A stretch of 64,000 bases of DNA. Origin: Emticicia sp031378345. Lineage in GTDB: Bacteria > Bacteroidota > Bacteroidia > Cytophagales > Spirosomataceae. Both the position numbers and the translations under genes were made by a program. The first letter of the stretch is position 1. Each line of letters opens with the position of its first letter. The notes below the pieces were generated by a model. It was not told the origin of the DNA. It was given only the letters and a program-made list of their open reading frames with translations, and did no database searches. This document shows, piece after piece, positions 1 to 8,587 of the stretch. The stretch lies in assembly GCA_031378345.1 (NCBI GenBank), contig JANNDY010000061.1:56671-120670 (forward strand), in the 5' to 3' direction.

Positions 1-476
1 CGACGAGCAACGATGGCATCACCTCCACGAGACCAATCAGCTTGAAAAACGATTTGTGGCTCAAAATCACCTAAACCTGCTGCTTCGGTCGGAAATGCAT
101 CGGCGGTTGTCCAAAGTAGGTCAATATCGCCATTTTTCCATGCGGCACGAGAGGCTTCAAAATCATCTAAAACCTTGAATTCTACATCAAAACCATAGTC
201 TTTACGGTAACGAGAGTCAGCATTTGGTTTGAAACCATTATTGAAATACTGTCCGCCCGAATAGCCGCCCCAAGTTACGACACCGACTTTCACGACATCG
301 CCCGAAGCGGTCGAATTTTCATTTTCTGGTGCTTTTGTATCAGTTTTTTCGCTCTCAGATTTTAGAGATTTGCCAAAACTCGTGTTTTCAAGAACATATT
401 TTCCACCAAAAAAAAGGCCTGCAATGATACCAAGAGTAATCAAAAATCTGGCAAAAGGTGTTAATTTTGTTTGCAT
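1..476 (-). CDS. Substrate-binding protein, membrane-anchored (5' part only)
   Basis: Only the first 158 codons are in the window; the gene continues past the left edge. The ATG lies at 476-474, 25 nt after the preceding gene on the same strand. Residues about 10-27 form one hydrophobic segment (uncleaved anchor or signal peptide), followed by a Ser/Glu/Asn-rich linker to about residue 60. The segment VVKVGVVTWGGYSGGQY and the later NGDIDLLWTTADAF are typical of the first lobe of NMT1/SsuA-type periplasmic binding folds: a strand, a Gly-rich ligand loop, and a 'how much input' region. No permease or ATPase gene is next to it. Its neighbours are coiled-coil proteins, so it may act as a sensor or scaffold rather than as part of a transporter. 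The family call is from visible motifs; the role is inference. Confidence 0.7.
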   Translation of the reverse strand, partial: MQTKLTPFARFLITLGIIAGLFFGGKYVLENTSFGKSLKSESEKTDTKAPENENSTASGDVVKVGVVTWGGYSGGQYFNNGFKPNADSRYRKDYGFDVEFKVLDDFEASRAAWKNGDIDLLWTTADAFPTEAAGLGDFEPQIVFQADWSRGGDAIVAR

Positions 477-501
477 TGTATTTAGGTTTTACGGTTAGTT
501 T

Positions 502-1485
502 TTATTCAAATAACTTATCATACTGATTTCCGGAAGGCTTGCTTGACGAAACGCTATTTCCCGCAATAAGAGCTTTTTTATCATCACCCAAAAGCAACGA
601 AACACCTTCTTTTTCCCATTTTTCCAACATATTTAAGCCTTCTTCTTCAAAAACACCATTTTGTAAATCAATCGAATCCATAAAGTTTGATGAAACTTCC
701 ATGAAACGTTGCATTTCGCCTACTTTTTGACTCACATCGTCGGTGATAGATTCCAGTGCCATGTCGAACATTTGGCGTTGGTCTTTGTTTCCATTCAAAA
801 TATTCATTGCCGAACGCATGGCTGAATGACTCGCACGAATTGCTTTTCGCTCTTGTTCTTTCACAACCACTTGGTCTTTGATATCTTCGAGCATTACTTC
901 CGAATTTTCGTACATTTTGCCCAAAACTCTGTACAAAATTTCCATTTTCTTGTACAAATCATCAAGTTTCATATTAGATTCTTGCAAACGTCCAGCTTTA
1001 CGAGCCTTCAAAACCATCATGGCTTGCTTGTCGGTTTCTTTGGCTTTGCTTGCCATAGTCAAGTCATTTTGAATTTGCTTTTTGTTGGTTTCAATAATCG
1101 TTTTCAGATTTATCATTTGCCCTTTCAGCTTTGAAATTTGCTGGTTCATTTTGCCCAAATTTCCTTGTAATTCGTCAATATAATTTTTCAAAATACCAAT
1201 TGGGTCGAGTTGCACAAAAAGCCCAGTAACCCACCGCATGATACTTTTGTACATATAAAATACGAGGTTACGCATTTTTGGGTCAAGTACCATATAAATA
1301 ACCGCCGCTAAAGCAATGAGCAAACCCGCCAAATAAAGCGTATTTGAAGCCAAAGTGATTAAAACTGGCAATGCTTGGTATAATAAATATCCGCCACCGA
1401 GCAAAACTCCTGCGGCAAAAAGCATACCAGTCGTGCCTTCTGGGCGATTCCAAAATGATTTTGGTTTTGATTCTTGTAATTCCAT
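502..1485 (-). CDS. Two-TM protein with PspA/Vipp1-like coiled coil
   Basis: 327 residues. Two hydrophobic segments (about residues 20-42 and 46-66) form a hairpin anchor. From about residue 94 to 290 the protein is almost wholly charged heptad-rich helix. It begins DPIGILKNYIDELQGNLGKM, which resembles the start of PspA/IM30 helices (DPxxxLxxYIxxLxxxL), and continues with long Lys/Gln-rich helices, including a basic KARKAGRLQES stretch. PspA/Vipp1 proteins are ESCRT-III relatives that coat stressed membranes; classical members have an amphipathic N-terminal helix, not a TM hairpin. I infer a membrane-tethered relative, but a generic coiled coil is possible. It sits 25 nt upstream of the substrate-binding gene and downstream of another coiled-coil gene, all on the minus strand. 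Confidence 0.6.
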   Translation of the reverse strand: MELQESKPKSFWNRPEGTTGMLFAAGVLLGGGYLLYQALPVLITLASNTLYLAGLLIALAAVIYMVLDPKMRNLVFYMYKSIMRWVTGLFVQLDPIGILKNYIDELQGNLGKMNQQISKLKGQMINLKTIIETNKKQIQNDLTMASKAKETDKQAMMVLKARKAGRLQESNMKLDDLYKKMEILYRVLGKMYENSEVMLEDIKDQVVVKEQERKAIRASHSAMRSAMNILNGNKDQRQMFDMALESITDDVSQKVGEMQRFMEVSSNFMDSIDLQNGVFEEEGLNMLEKWEKEGVSLLLGDDKKALIAGNSVSSSKPSGNQYDKLFE

Positions 1486-1497
1486 TGTTTAAAGACC

Positions 1498-1517
1498 ACC
1501 CCCAGCCCCTGAAGGGG
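1498..1517. repeat. Short GC-rich hairpin in AT-rich spacer
   Basis: The spacer between the 327-residue gene and its upstream neighbour contains ccccagcccctgaaggggag, in which cccct and agggg can pair around a tiny loop. It stands out by base composition. GC-rich words of this kind recur between genes in Bacteroidota, so a dispersed intergenic repeat is likely, but only this copy is visible here. Confidence 0.35.
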
Positions 1518-1535
1518 AGTTTTTGTTTTAATTTG

Positions 1536-1565
1536 AAAAAGAGAATGAGGCTTTACTCTCTTTTT
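1536..1565. terminator. Hairpin with A/T flanks inside the minus-strand unit
   Basis: Arms aaaaagaga (1536-1544) and tctcttttt (1557-1565) pair perfectly around a 12-nt loop and give a T-run in either direction. It lies between the stop of the 218-residue gene and the start of the PspA-like gene, so it may act as an internal terminator or attenuator. The stem is AT-rich and weak. Confidence 0.4.
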
Positions 1566-1651
1566 GGTTTAGGTATTTTTTAATGAATAATTGAAAATGG
1601 ATAATGTATAATTTTTCTTTCTGTAATATGAATCCTGACTACCGACTATTT

Positions 1652-2308
1652 TCACTTCAAATATTTACTCATTTTCTCAACATCTTGTCCAATCTGACTT
1701 GTCAAATCGCTGTAAGTTGCGTGAAAATCGCTTAAAGTTGTTTCTATTTTTACGACAGCTTCCGAAATTTCGGCTTTCATTTTGCCCATTTCTTCTTGCG
1801 AAGCGGCAATTTCTTGCGTTAATTTGGCAATCTGTTCGCCTTTGGCTTTCATCATTGCATCAAGGTCGGTGATTGCTTTTTCTTTGCTACCAATTTGCTT
1901 TTGGCGTTGAATATTGACCGATTCTTGAAATTTTGAATCTTCCGATTTCAAAATATTTAAGTAAAACTGAGCCGATTCATTCAATTTTGAGGAAGTTACG
2001 CCCATTGCCTGTGCCGCTGCAAAAGCCGAAGCATAGCGAGTTTGCTCGTCCATTGGCAATTTGGCAAGGGTTTGAAGCGATTTTTTGTATTCCAAATAAT
2101 CAAAACCTTCCTGATTATTTGCTTCCATTGCACCAAACAAAATATCATAAAATTTGTCGGAGACTTTTCCGCTTGGTGTGTCAACAGGTGCTACATTGGC
2201 TGTTGTGGTGGTAGTTTTTGTGGTAGTCGTAGTAGATTCTACTACTTTTCCATCGGCAGTAGTTTGCAATACAAAAATACCTTTCAGTTTTGATAAAAAA
2301 TCGCTCAT
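1652..2308 (-). CDS. Cytoplasmic helical/coiled-coil protein, unknown function
   Basis: I chose the ATG at 2308 (MSDFLSKLKGIFV), giving 218 residues. The longer reading frame begins inside an intergenic inverted repeat and adds an implausible tail. Residues 1-20 form an amphipathic start, followed by a Thr-rich low-complexity linker of about 15 residues (runs of T broken by K). Residues about 45-115 (DKFYDILFGAMEANNQEGFDY) look like a small helical domain, and residues 125-215 are coiled coil. There is no signal peptide or TM segment. It is first in the minus-strand unit with the PspA-like gene and the substrate-binding protein. I do not recognise the family. A soluble partner of the membrane coiled-coil protein is a reasonable inference from context only. 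Confidence 0.6.
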   Translation of the reverse strand: MSDFLSKLKGIFVLQTTADGKVVESTTTTTKTTTTTANVAPVDTPSGKVSDKFYDILFGAMEANNQEGFDYLEYKKSLQTLAKLPMDEQTRYASAFAAAQAMGVTSSKLNESAQFYLNILKSEDSKFQESVNIQRQKQIGSKEKAITDLDAMMKAKGEQIAKLTQEIAASQEEMGKMKAEISEAVVKIETTLSDFHATYSDLTSQIGQDVEKMSKYLK

Positions 2309-2313
2309 TGAAT

Positions 2314-2431
2314 TAGGAATTAGGACGTAGGAATTAGGTTTTAGAATTTTTAAAATTAGTTTCAAATGCAGGAATCATTTCGTAAGAAAAAAGTTTTGTC
2401 CTAAAACCTAATTCTTAAGCCCTAATTCCTC
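2314..2431. repeat. Long imperfect inverted repeat, 31-nt arms
   Basis: The arm at 2314-2344 is built from repeats of the word aattagg, and the arm at 2401-2431 is its near-perfect reverse complement. The inner 14 nt (gaattaggttttag against ctaaaacctaattc) match exactly. The loop is 56 nt. It occupies most of the 314-bp space between the minus-strand unit and the PSCyt gene and begins 6 nt upstream of the 218-residue gene's start, so it would be in that gene's 5' leader. It may be a dispersed intergenic element or a leader structure. Confidence 0.6.
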
Positions 2432-2586
2432 AAATAATACTCAGCAAATCTTCGGGTTATTTCAAGATTCCACAAATACTTTCATACAATCTAAGTAAAA
2501 GATGTGTCGAATGGCTAAATTTAGTGATGATTTTTCAAAATTAATTATTCTAATGTGAATTTAATATGAAATCATCTTGAATCTGT

Positions 2587-2594
2587 TAAATTTG
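2587..2594 (+). promoter_or_regulatory. Candidate -7 element TAAATTTG
   Basis: This matches the Bacteroidota TAnnTTTG -7 consensus 29 nt before the PSCyt gene start. No TTG is well placed at -33, so support is partial. Confidence 0.3.
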
Positions 2595-2622
2595 TGTAAC
2601 ATTTTTTTGTAAAGACAAGTTT

Positions 2623-5382
2623 ATGAAAACCTCAAACGGGCGACATTCCGCAATCATTATTATAAGTACAGCTATAATTGCCGTTCTCGGAACTATGGCT
2701 TTTAGTTTTAATCTTTCTAACGAAGTTGATTTCAACACCCAAGTGAAACCTATCTTGAATAAACACTGTGTGGCTTGTCATGGAGGTGTAAAAAAAGCAG
2801 CCAATATGAGCTTTTTGTTTTCACAGGAAGCAATAAATACGAAAGGAAAATCTGGAAAAATTGCAATTATCCCAGGAGATGCCGAACATTCTGAATTTTA
2901 TAAACGCCTTACCAGCAACGATTTAGATGAAAGAATGCCCAAAGGTAAAGATGCTTTGAAGCAAGAAGAAATTGTGATTTTGAAAAAATGGATTGATGGC
3001 GGAGCAAATTGGGGCGAACATTGGGCATACCAAAAACCCGAAAAACCTGACGTCCCTTCGATTGGTGGATTTTTTGCACGAATCGGGCTTCTCAAAGATG
3101 ATGAAACTCGTTTTGCCAAAAATGAAATTGACCATTTTATCTTAGATAAACTCAAAAAAGAAGGACTCACACACGCACCCGAAGCTGATAAAGGCACACT
3201 TCTCCGAAGAGTATATTTGGATTTGACAGGCTTGCCTCCTACCGAGGTACAGGTGCAAGAGTTTTTGGCAGATGAATCTGAAAATGCTTACAAAAAAGTA
3301 GTTGATAAATTGCTTGCTTCGCCAACTTTTGGCGAACGTTGGGCGGCTATGTGGCTCGACTTGGCTCGCTATGCCGACACCAAAGGTTATGAGCGTGATG
3401 TTTACCGAAATATGTGGCGTTACCGAGATTATGTCATTAAGGCATTTAACGAAGATAAGCCTTTCGACCAGTTTACGATTGAGCAATTGGCAGGAGATTT
3501 ATTGCCACAACCTACTGATAATCAACTCATTGCAACAGGCTTTCATCGAAACACAATGACCAATGACGAGGGAGGGACCGTTGATGAAGAGTTCAGAGTT
3601 GCTGCTATGATTGACCGTGTGAATACTACTTTTGATGTTTGGCAAGGCACAACTTTGGCTTGTGTGCAGTGCCATACGCACCCTTACGACCCTTTTGTGC
3701 ATGATGAATATTATAAAACAATGGCGTTTTTTAATAATACCCGTGATGAAGATGTGGTGAGCGAAACACCTTATTTGCGGTTCTATAAAAAAGAAGATTC
3801 GACGAAAATTGAGGAAGTAAAAAACTGGATTTTGAGCAAATCTGGGCAAGCAAAAGCTAAGGAATTTGAACATTTTGCCAAGGTTTTAGAACCAAAATTC
3901 AATTCGCATGATGTTGAACAACTCTCGGCTGGCACTTCTACTTTGATGGATTCAAAATATCTTGGGTTGCTACATACAGGCTATGGTCGCTTGAAAAATG
4001 TAACATTGACAGGAAAAAATCGCTTGTTTATGACCTTTAATACTGGCAACGAAAAAGGAATTTTGCAAATAAAAGACAATGCTTTAGATGGAAAAACGAT
4101 TTTGACTATTCCAATTTTTAAAACTCGTGATACAGTTATGTTTTATTCTTTGCCCAAATTGGAGGGCAAGCATGATTTGTATTTTGTTTTCACGAATCCA
4201 AAAATGCCAAAAGTATGGTTGCAAATTAAGTGGTTGTCTTTTCAAAATACTTTTGCCGAAACACCTGATTATCAAGCAATTGAATCAAAATATAAAGAAA
4301 TTCTGAACTCCAAAGCGGATTATGCTCCAATAATGAATGAGGGAACTGGCGATTTGGCAAGAAAACAACACGTTTTTGAGCGAGGAAATTGGCTTGTAAA
4401 GGGCAAAGAAGTGCAGCCTGATGTGCCAAAATATTTATCAAAAATGCCGAAAGATTTGCCAAGAAACCGACTTGGCTTTGCCAAATGGCTGGTCAATAAA
4501 GAAAATCCATTGACGGCACGGGTAGCGGTCAATCGTTTTTGGGAACAAATTTTTGGTACGGGAATCGTGGAAACCCTAGAAGATTTTGGCACGCAAGGGT
4601 CGCCCCCTTCTCACCCAGAAATGCTTGATTATCTGAGCTTTACGTTTCAAGATGATATGAAATGGAGTGTTAAAAAATTACTTAAAACGATTGTCATGTC
4701 AGGAACTTATCGACAATCTTCTGAAGTTAATCAAGCATTATTAGACAAGGACCCAACCAATAGATTTTTAGCTCGTGGACCTCGCATTAGACTTTCGGCA
4801 GAGCAAGTGCGTGACCAAGCATTGCTCGTCAGTGGACTTTTATCAAAGAAAATGTACGGAAAAAGTGTGATGCCTTATCAACCCGAAGGAATGTGGGAAT
4901 CGCCGTGGAGTGGTGAATCTTGGAAAACATCTAACGGAGAAGACAAACATCGCCGTGCGATTTATACTTTTTGGAAACGCACGTCGCCTTATCCCTCAAT
5001 GATGTCGTTTGATGCTCCAAGTCGGGAGTTTTGTCAATCTCGCAGAATACGTACAAACACCCCTTTGCAAGCACTCGTTACACTCAATGACCCTGCATAT
5101 ATAGAAGCAGCACAAGAATTGGCAAAAACAATGATGAAGAAAGGCAAAAGCCCACAGGAGCAGATTCAGGCAGGGTTTAATTTGATTATGATGCGAAATA
5201 TTGATGAACGAGAGTTGCAAATTTTGACAAAACTTTACCGCCAAACAGAGCAACAATATCGCAAAAATCCTGTGGAGGCATATAAGTTTTTTGGTCGCTC
5301 CGATACTTCACCCGCTTTGGCCGCAATGGCTGTTACGGCAAATGCAATGTTGAATTTAGATGAAATTGTTACGAAGGAATGA
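2623..5382 (+). CDS. Secreted PSCyt1/DUF1549/DUF1553 cytochrome-type protein
   Basis: 919 residues with an N-terminal hydrophobic signal or anchor (residues 10-30). The PSCyt1 haem domain follows, with C49-V-A-C52-H53. DUF1549 covers about 165-370 (TFGERWAAMWLDLARYADTK) and ends in a second CxxCH (C347-V-Q-C350-H351). Residues about 450-540 look like a beta-sandwich carbohydrate-binding insert. DUF1553 covers about 610-890 (NPLTARVAVNRFWEQIFGTG). The architecture is that of planctomycete-type surface proteins, usually encoded beside a DUF1501 protein and thought to act on complex glycans or glycosides. No DUF1501 gene is nearby here. It acts outside the cytoplasm; the substrate is unknown. 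The start was chosen because it gives the intact signal peptide. Confidence 0.9.
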   Translation: MKTSNGRHSAIIIISTAIIAVLGTMAFSFNLSNEVDFNTQVKPILNKHCVACHGGVKKAANMSFLFSQEAINTKGKSGKIAIIPGDAEHSEFYKRLTSNDLDERMPKGKDALKQEEIVILKKWIDGGANWGEHWAYQKPEKPDVPSIGGFFARIGLLKDDETRFAKNEIDHFILDKLKKEGLTHAPEADKGTLLRRVYLDLTGLPPTEVQVQEFLADESENAYKKVVDKLLASPTFGERWAAMWLDLARYADTKGYERDVYRNMWRYRDYVIKAFNEDKPFDQFTIEQLAGDLLPQPTDNQLIATGFHRNTMTNDEGGTVDEEFRVAAMIDRVNTTFDVWQGTTLACVQCHTHPYDPFVHDEYYKTMAFFNNTRDEDVVSETPYLRFYKKEDSTKIEEVKNWILSKSGQAKAKEFEHFAKVLEPKFNSHDVEQLSAGTSTLMDSKYLGLLHTGYGRLKNVTLTGKNRLFMTFNTGNEKGILQIKDNALDGKTILTIPIFKTRDTVMFYSLPKLEGKHDLYFVFTNPKMPKVWLQIKWLSFQNTFAETPDYQAIESKYKEILNSKADYAPIMNEGTGDLARKQHVFERGNWLVKGKEVQPDVPKYLSKMPKDLPRNRLGFAKWLVNKENPLTARVAVNRFWEQIFGTGIVETLEDFGTQGSPPSHPEMLDYLSFTFQDDMKWSVKKLLKTIVMSGTYRQSSEVNQALLDKDPTNRFLARGPRIRLSAEQVRDQALLVSGLLSKKMYGKSVMPYQPEGMWESPWSGESWKTSNGEDKHRRAIYTFWKRTSPYPSMMSFDAPSREFCQSRRIRTNTPLQALVTLNDPAYIEAAQELAKTMMKKGKSPQEQIQAGFNLIMMRNIDERELQILTKLYRQTEQQYRKNPVEAYKFFGRSDTSPALAAMAVTANAMLNLDEIVTKE

Positions 5383-5477
5383 AAAGGTTTTATTAAGAAA
5401 ATGTCTTTTTTTTACAAAAATCAAGAATTTTAAAACATTTACTTCTTACAAAAGTTTAAATAGAAACGAATTCTGAT

Positions 5478-6116
5478 ATGATATTGAGCAAATTTGAAGT
5501 GAAATTTTATGAGCAATTAGAAAGTTATTTTTTGTTGCATAACTTCGATTTACAATTAAATCAAAAACAATTTCGGAAAGTTACACCAAATGGTTTTCAG
5601 AATATAATTTTTTCAATTTCTGAAACCCCGAAAGAGTTTTGGATTGAAGTCAATTTTGGCGTAAGAAATGAATTTATCGAACAAATTGCTCAACAATTTC
5701 TAAATAATGCTCATGGTTATCGTCCATCAGCAAACACACTCGTGATAAGTATTGGCAAGTTTCAAGACTTGAAATACTATCGTTTTAAAGTAACAGATGA
5801 AGAAGAATTGAACGGAATTATGGAAGAAGTGAAAATTTTCTTTGAAAAAAAAGGTTTTGATTTTTTAAATAACAATAATTCTCTGAAAAATATTGACGAT
5901 ATTCTGAACGATTCCCCTACTCTTCCTTGCAGATTTGTTTATAATCAAATACACCGATGTTTCAAAGGAATTATTGCCGCAAAACTATCTGATAACCGAA
6001 ACTTTACGACAATAACTAATATCTATCGCCACTTTCTACTCAAAAACGGCACTGACGATGATTTGCTAAATTACGAACGTTTAGTGAGTTTTCTGCATCA
6101 TTATAATGCTAATTGA
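5478..6116 (+). CDS. Hypothetical cytoplasmic protein (possibly DUF4304-like)
   Basis: 212 residues with no signal peptide or TM segment. The first 110 residues alternate short strands and helices, starting with an amphipathic helix (FEVKFYEQLESYFLLHNFDL) and then NIIFSISETPKEFWIEVNFG. This pattern recalls DUF4304-type proteins, but only faintly. The C-terminal third is helical and rich in Asn and Leu. It starts 95 nt after the PSCyt gene with no clear terminator between them, and points toward the convergent DUF2141 gene. Base use is as AT-rich as the surroundings. I cannot assign a function. Confidence 0.55.
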   Translation: MILSKFEVKFYEQLESYFLLHNFDLQLNQKQFRKVTPNGFQNIIFSISETPKEFWIEVNFGVRNEFIEQIAQQFLNNAHGYRPSANTLVISIGKFQDLKYYRFKVTDEEELNGIMEEVKIFFEKKGFDFLNNNNSLKNIDDILNDSPTLPCRFVYNQIHRCFKGIIAAKLSDNRNFTTITNIYRHFLLKNGTDDDLLNYERLVSFLHHYNAN

Positions 6117-6139
6117 TTGTTGCTGAGTTGATTCCTACA

Positions 6140-6532
6140 TCATTGCAGCACTATTGAAATCTCTTTGTTTGCTTTCAAATCGAAAAGCATATCCTCGAAT
6201 TTTGGCGGTCCAAATACCGCTTTTACATTATTTGATAATCCCCAAGGTTCTTTCGGAATTCCGAACAATCCTGTATCTAATTTACCATTATTATTCTCAT
6301 CTTGAAAAACTCTTACAGCGTATCTTCCTGCCAATAAATCTTTTACTTCAACCATAACTATCTTACTATCAATGATTTGTGAAGATTGTTTGACTATTTT
6401 TTCTTTGGCATCAAGCAATTGAAAAAAAAGTTTTCCTTTCGTATTTTCAAAACCTGTTACACTCACTTTCAAAGTAAGTTTTTGAGCAAAAGCTATATTT
6501 GACATAAAAATGATGAGCAATAATTTTTTCAT
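6140..6532 (-). CDS. Secreted DUF2141 protein
   Basis: 130 residues. A 16-residue signal peptide (MKKLLLIIFMSNIAFA, then Q) is followed by a single DUF2141 domain: strands with GKLFFQLLDAKE, then the signature AGRYAVRVFQDENNNGKLDT, and GIPKEPWGLSNN. The DENNNGKLD loop resembles a calcium-binding loop. The family is common in Bacteroidota and Proteobacteria as small exported beta-sandwich proteins of unknown role. It is convergent with the preceding hypothetical gene (24 nt between stops) and shares no obvious operon. Confidence 0.9.
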   Translation of the reverse strand: MKKLLLIIFMSNIAFAQKLTLKVSVTGFENTKGKLFFQLLDAKEKIVKQSSQIIDSKIVMVEVKDLLAGRYAVRVFQDENNNGKLDTGLFGIPKEPWGLSNNVKAVFGPPKFEDMLFDLKANKEISIVLQ

Positions 6533-6582
6533 AAATAAGATTAATTTTGAGGCAAATTTAAGCTAATTTGCAGGAAAATAAA

Positions 6583-6710
6583 TTAGACAAGAAGTTTTTA
6601 GACAATAGACATCAGAATAAACAAAATTAGAATAAAATTGTTTTGCTGTTTGAAAAACAAACTCTTGACTTTTGCTAACTTCGTCATTCTGATAAAAATC
6701 TCTTGTCTAA
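6583..6710. repeat. Inverted TTAGACAAGA words around the polX leader
   Basis: The word ttagacaaga at 6583-6592 has an exact inverted copy, tcttgtctaa, at 6701-6710, and a partial copy (ttagacaata) sits just inside the left end. The element fills the gap between the divergent DUF2141 and PolX genes, 14 nt before the PolX start. It resembles the word-repeat hairpins at 2314, 10177 and 54749. Confidence 0.45.
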
Positions 6711-6724
6711 AATCTTAAAAAACT

Positions 6725-8422
6725 ATGATTTCAAATTCTGACATCGTTGAAACGATTGAACTGACTGCCAAATTGCTCGAACTTCACAGCGAAGACGAGT
6801 TTAAAATAAAAGCATACACAAACGCCGCCTTTAATCTTGACAAATATACAGGAGAATTGGCTCAATTAGATTTTCCGCAATTGACTTCAATTCAAGGAGT
6901 TGGGAAGATGATTGCTGGCAAAATCTTGGAAATGGTAAGCACAGGGCAATTGCGTGATTTGCAAGAGTTGCTTGAAAAAACCCCAGAAGGTGTAATAGAA
7001 ATGTTCAAAATTAAGGGTTTGGGCGTAAAAAAGATAAAGATTTTGTGGAATGAATTGGGACTTGACAACCTCAACGATTTGCAGATTGCTTGTGAAAACA
7101 ACAGCATTGCCCAAGTAAAAGGTTTTGGCGAAAAAACACAAGTTTCTATCTTGGAATCTTTGAAATTTATTCAAAGTCAGGCTGGAAAACTTCGCATGAA
7201 TAAAGCCGCAGCTTTGGCAGAAGTTATTGTCGAAAATTTGCAAAAAGTCTTTGAAAAAGTCGAAATTTCGGGACAAGTCCGTCGGCAAAGTGAAGCTGTT
7301 GATACACTTCTTTTCTTGGTAAATTATGCCAATAAATTGCCTAATTTTCTTGCAGAAGGTTTTATAAAAGATGAAAAAAAATCTTCTCCTTTTGTATGGC
7401 GAGGAAAATATTTGGAAAATAAAATTGATGTCGAAATTCGCTATATACTTGACAATCAACTACTTAGTAAACAATTCATTTATTCTGCCGATGCCAATCA
7501 TTTGAAACAACGCAATGAAAAGGGTGTTTCATTACTCACAATTTCTGGGGCAAGTGATGGTGCAACAATTCAAGAAACTGAAGAAAAAATCTACGAAAAA
7601 TTCGGTATTCCTTACATCATTCCAGAAATGCGAGAAGGTGGTTTTGAATTTGATTGGATTCGGAAAAACAGCAACGAAGATTTGGTAACATGGGAAAGTT
7701 TGCGAGGAATTTTGCACAACCATTCGACCTATTCTGATGGACAACATTCTTTGGAACAAATGGCAACTTATTGCAAAGAATTGGGCTTTGAATACCTTGG
7801 AATTGCCGACCATTCGCAGTCGGCAACTTACGCGAGTGGACTTTTGATTACTAAAGTTCAACAACAACATGCCGAAATCGAACAACTCAACAAAAAACTT
7901 TCTTTGGATAGACCTTTCAAGATTTTGAAGGGCATCGAATCTGATATTTTGGGCGATGGTTCGTTAGATTATCCTGACGAAGTTTTAGCGACTTTTGATT
8001 ATGTAGTGGCATCTATTCATTCAAATCTGACAATGAATGAAGCACGTGCAACCGAGCGTTTGGTGCGTGCCATTGAGAACAAATATACGACAATATTAGG
8101 ACACCCTTCAGGGCGACTTTTGCTTTCTCGAAAAGGATATCCTATTGATTATAAGGAAGTTATCAATTGTTGTGCTACCAATGGCGTAGTTATCGAAATC
8201 AATGCCAGCCCTTACAGACTTGACCTCGATTGGCGTTGGATTCAGTATGCTTTGGAGCAAAATGTGATGCTCAGTATCAACCCCGATGCCCACGAAATGC
8301 AAGGCTACCACGATATGCACTATGGCGTAGCAACTGCTCGAAAAGGCGGTTTAACAAAAAATATGACATTTAATGCTTTGAGTTTGGTGGAGATTGAAGA
8401 GTATTTGGGGAAAAGAAGGTAG
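6725..8422 (+). CDS. polX: PolX-family protein with PHP domain, polymerase site degenerate
   Basis: 565 residues, the usual length for bacterial PolX. Helix-hairpin-helix motifs lie at about 55-70 (QGVGKMIAGKILEM) and 96-140. The Pol beta-like core covers about 160-310, and the PHP exonuclease domain about 328-560. PHP metal ligands are present: H331-N-H333, D338, D362-H363, E405, H432, H460, and D521-A-H523. In the palm, family members have RRxxETxGDID; here the aligned stretch is RRQSEAVDTLL (186-196), so both aspartates of the DxD pair appear lost, while D235 (KIDVEIRY) remains. I infer a nuclease or structural DNA-repair protein without polymerase activity. It is monocistronic, followed by a clear terminator. 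Confidence 0.85.
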   Translation: MISNSDIVETIELTAKLLELHSEDEFKIKAYTNAAFNLDKYTGELAQLDFPQLTSIQGVGKMIAGKILEMVSTGQLRDLQELLEKTPEGVIEMFKIKGLGVKKIKILWNELGLDNLNDLQIACENNSIAQVKGFGEKTQVSILESLKFIQSQAGKLRMNKAAALAEVIVENLQKVFEKVEISGQVRRQSEAVDTLLFLVNYANKLPNFLAEGFIKDEKKSSPFVWRGKYLENKIDVEIRYILDNQLLSKQFIYSADANHLKQRNEKGVSLLTISGASDGATIQETEEKIYEKFGIPYIIPEMREGGFEFDWIRKNSNEDLVTWESLRGILHNHSTYSDGQHSLEQMATYCKELGFEYLGIADHSQSATYASGLLITKVQQQHAEIEQLNKKLSLDRPFKILKGIESDILGDGSLDYPDEVLATFDYVVASIHSNLTMNEARATERLVRAIENKYTTILGHPSGRLLLSRKGYPIDYKEVINCCATNGVVIEINASPYRLDLDWRWIQYALEQNVMLSINPDAHEMQGYHDMHYGVATARKGGLTKNMTFNALSLVEIEEYLGKRR

Positions 8423-8466
8423 TAATTTCGACCAAAAAGACATCTCCATCGTCGACTACGCCAGAC

Positions 8467-8495
8467 AGATTGCCCCTTCAAAGGGGCAATCTTTT
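8467..8495 (+). terminator. Rho-independent terminator after polX
   Basis: Arms agattgcccc (8467-8476) and ggggcaatct (8482-8491) pair perfectly around a 5-nt loop and are followed by tttt. It lies 44 nt after the polX stop codon. Confidence 0.75.
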
Positions 8496-8587
8496 CAAAA
8501 CTCAAACTTTATTCATTAAAAACTACTTTGAAAACCCCTCATATTTTCCCTTATTTGTAAATCAATTTTAACCCTAAACATTTATTT

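Noticed and set aside
6887..7459. Long minus-strand frame of 190 codons inside polX
   Set aside because: Its composition (Phe/Asn/Lys-rich without domains) is that of an antisense shadow of a well-supported gene.
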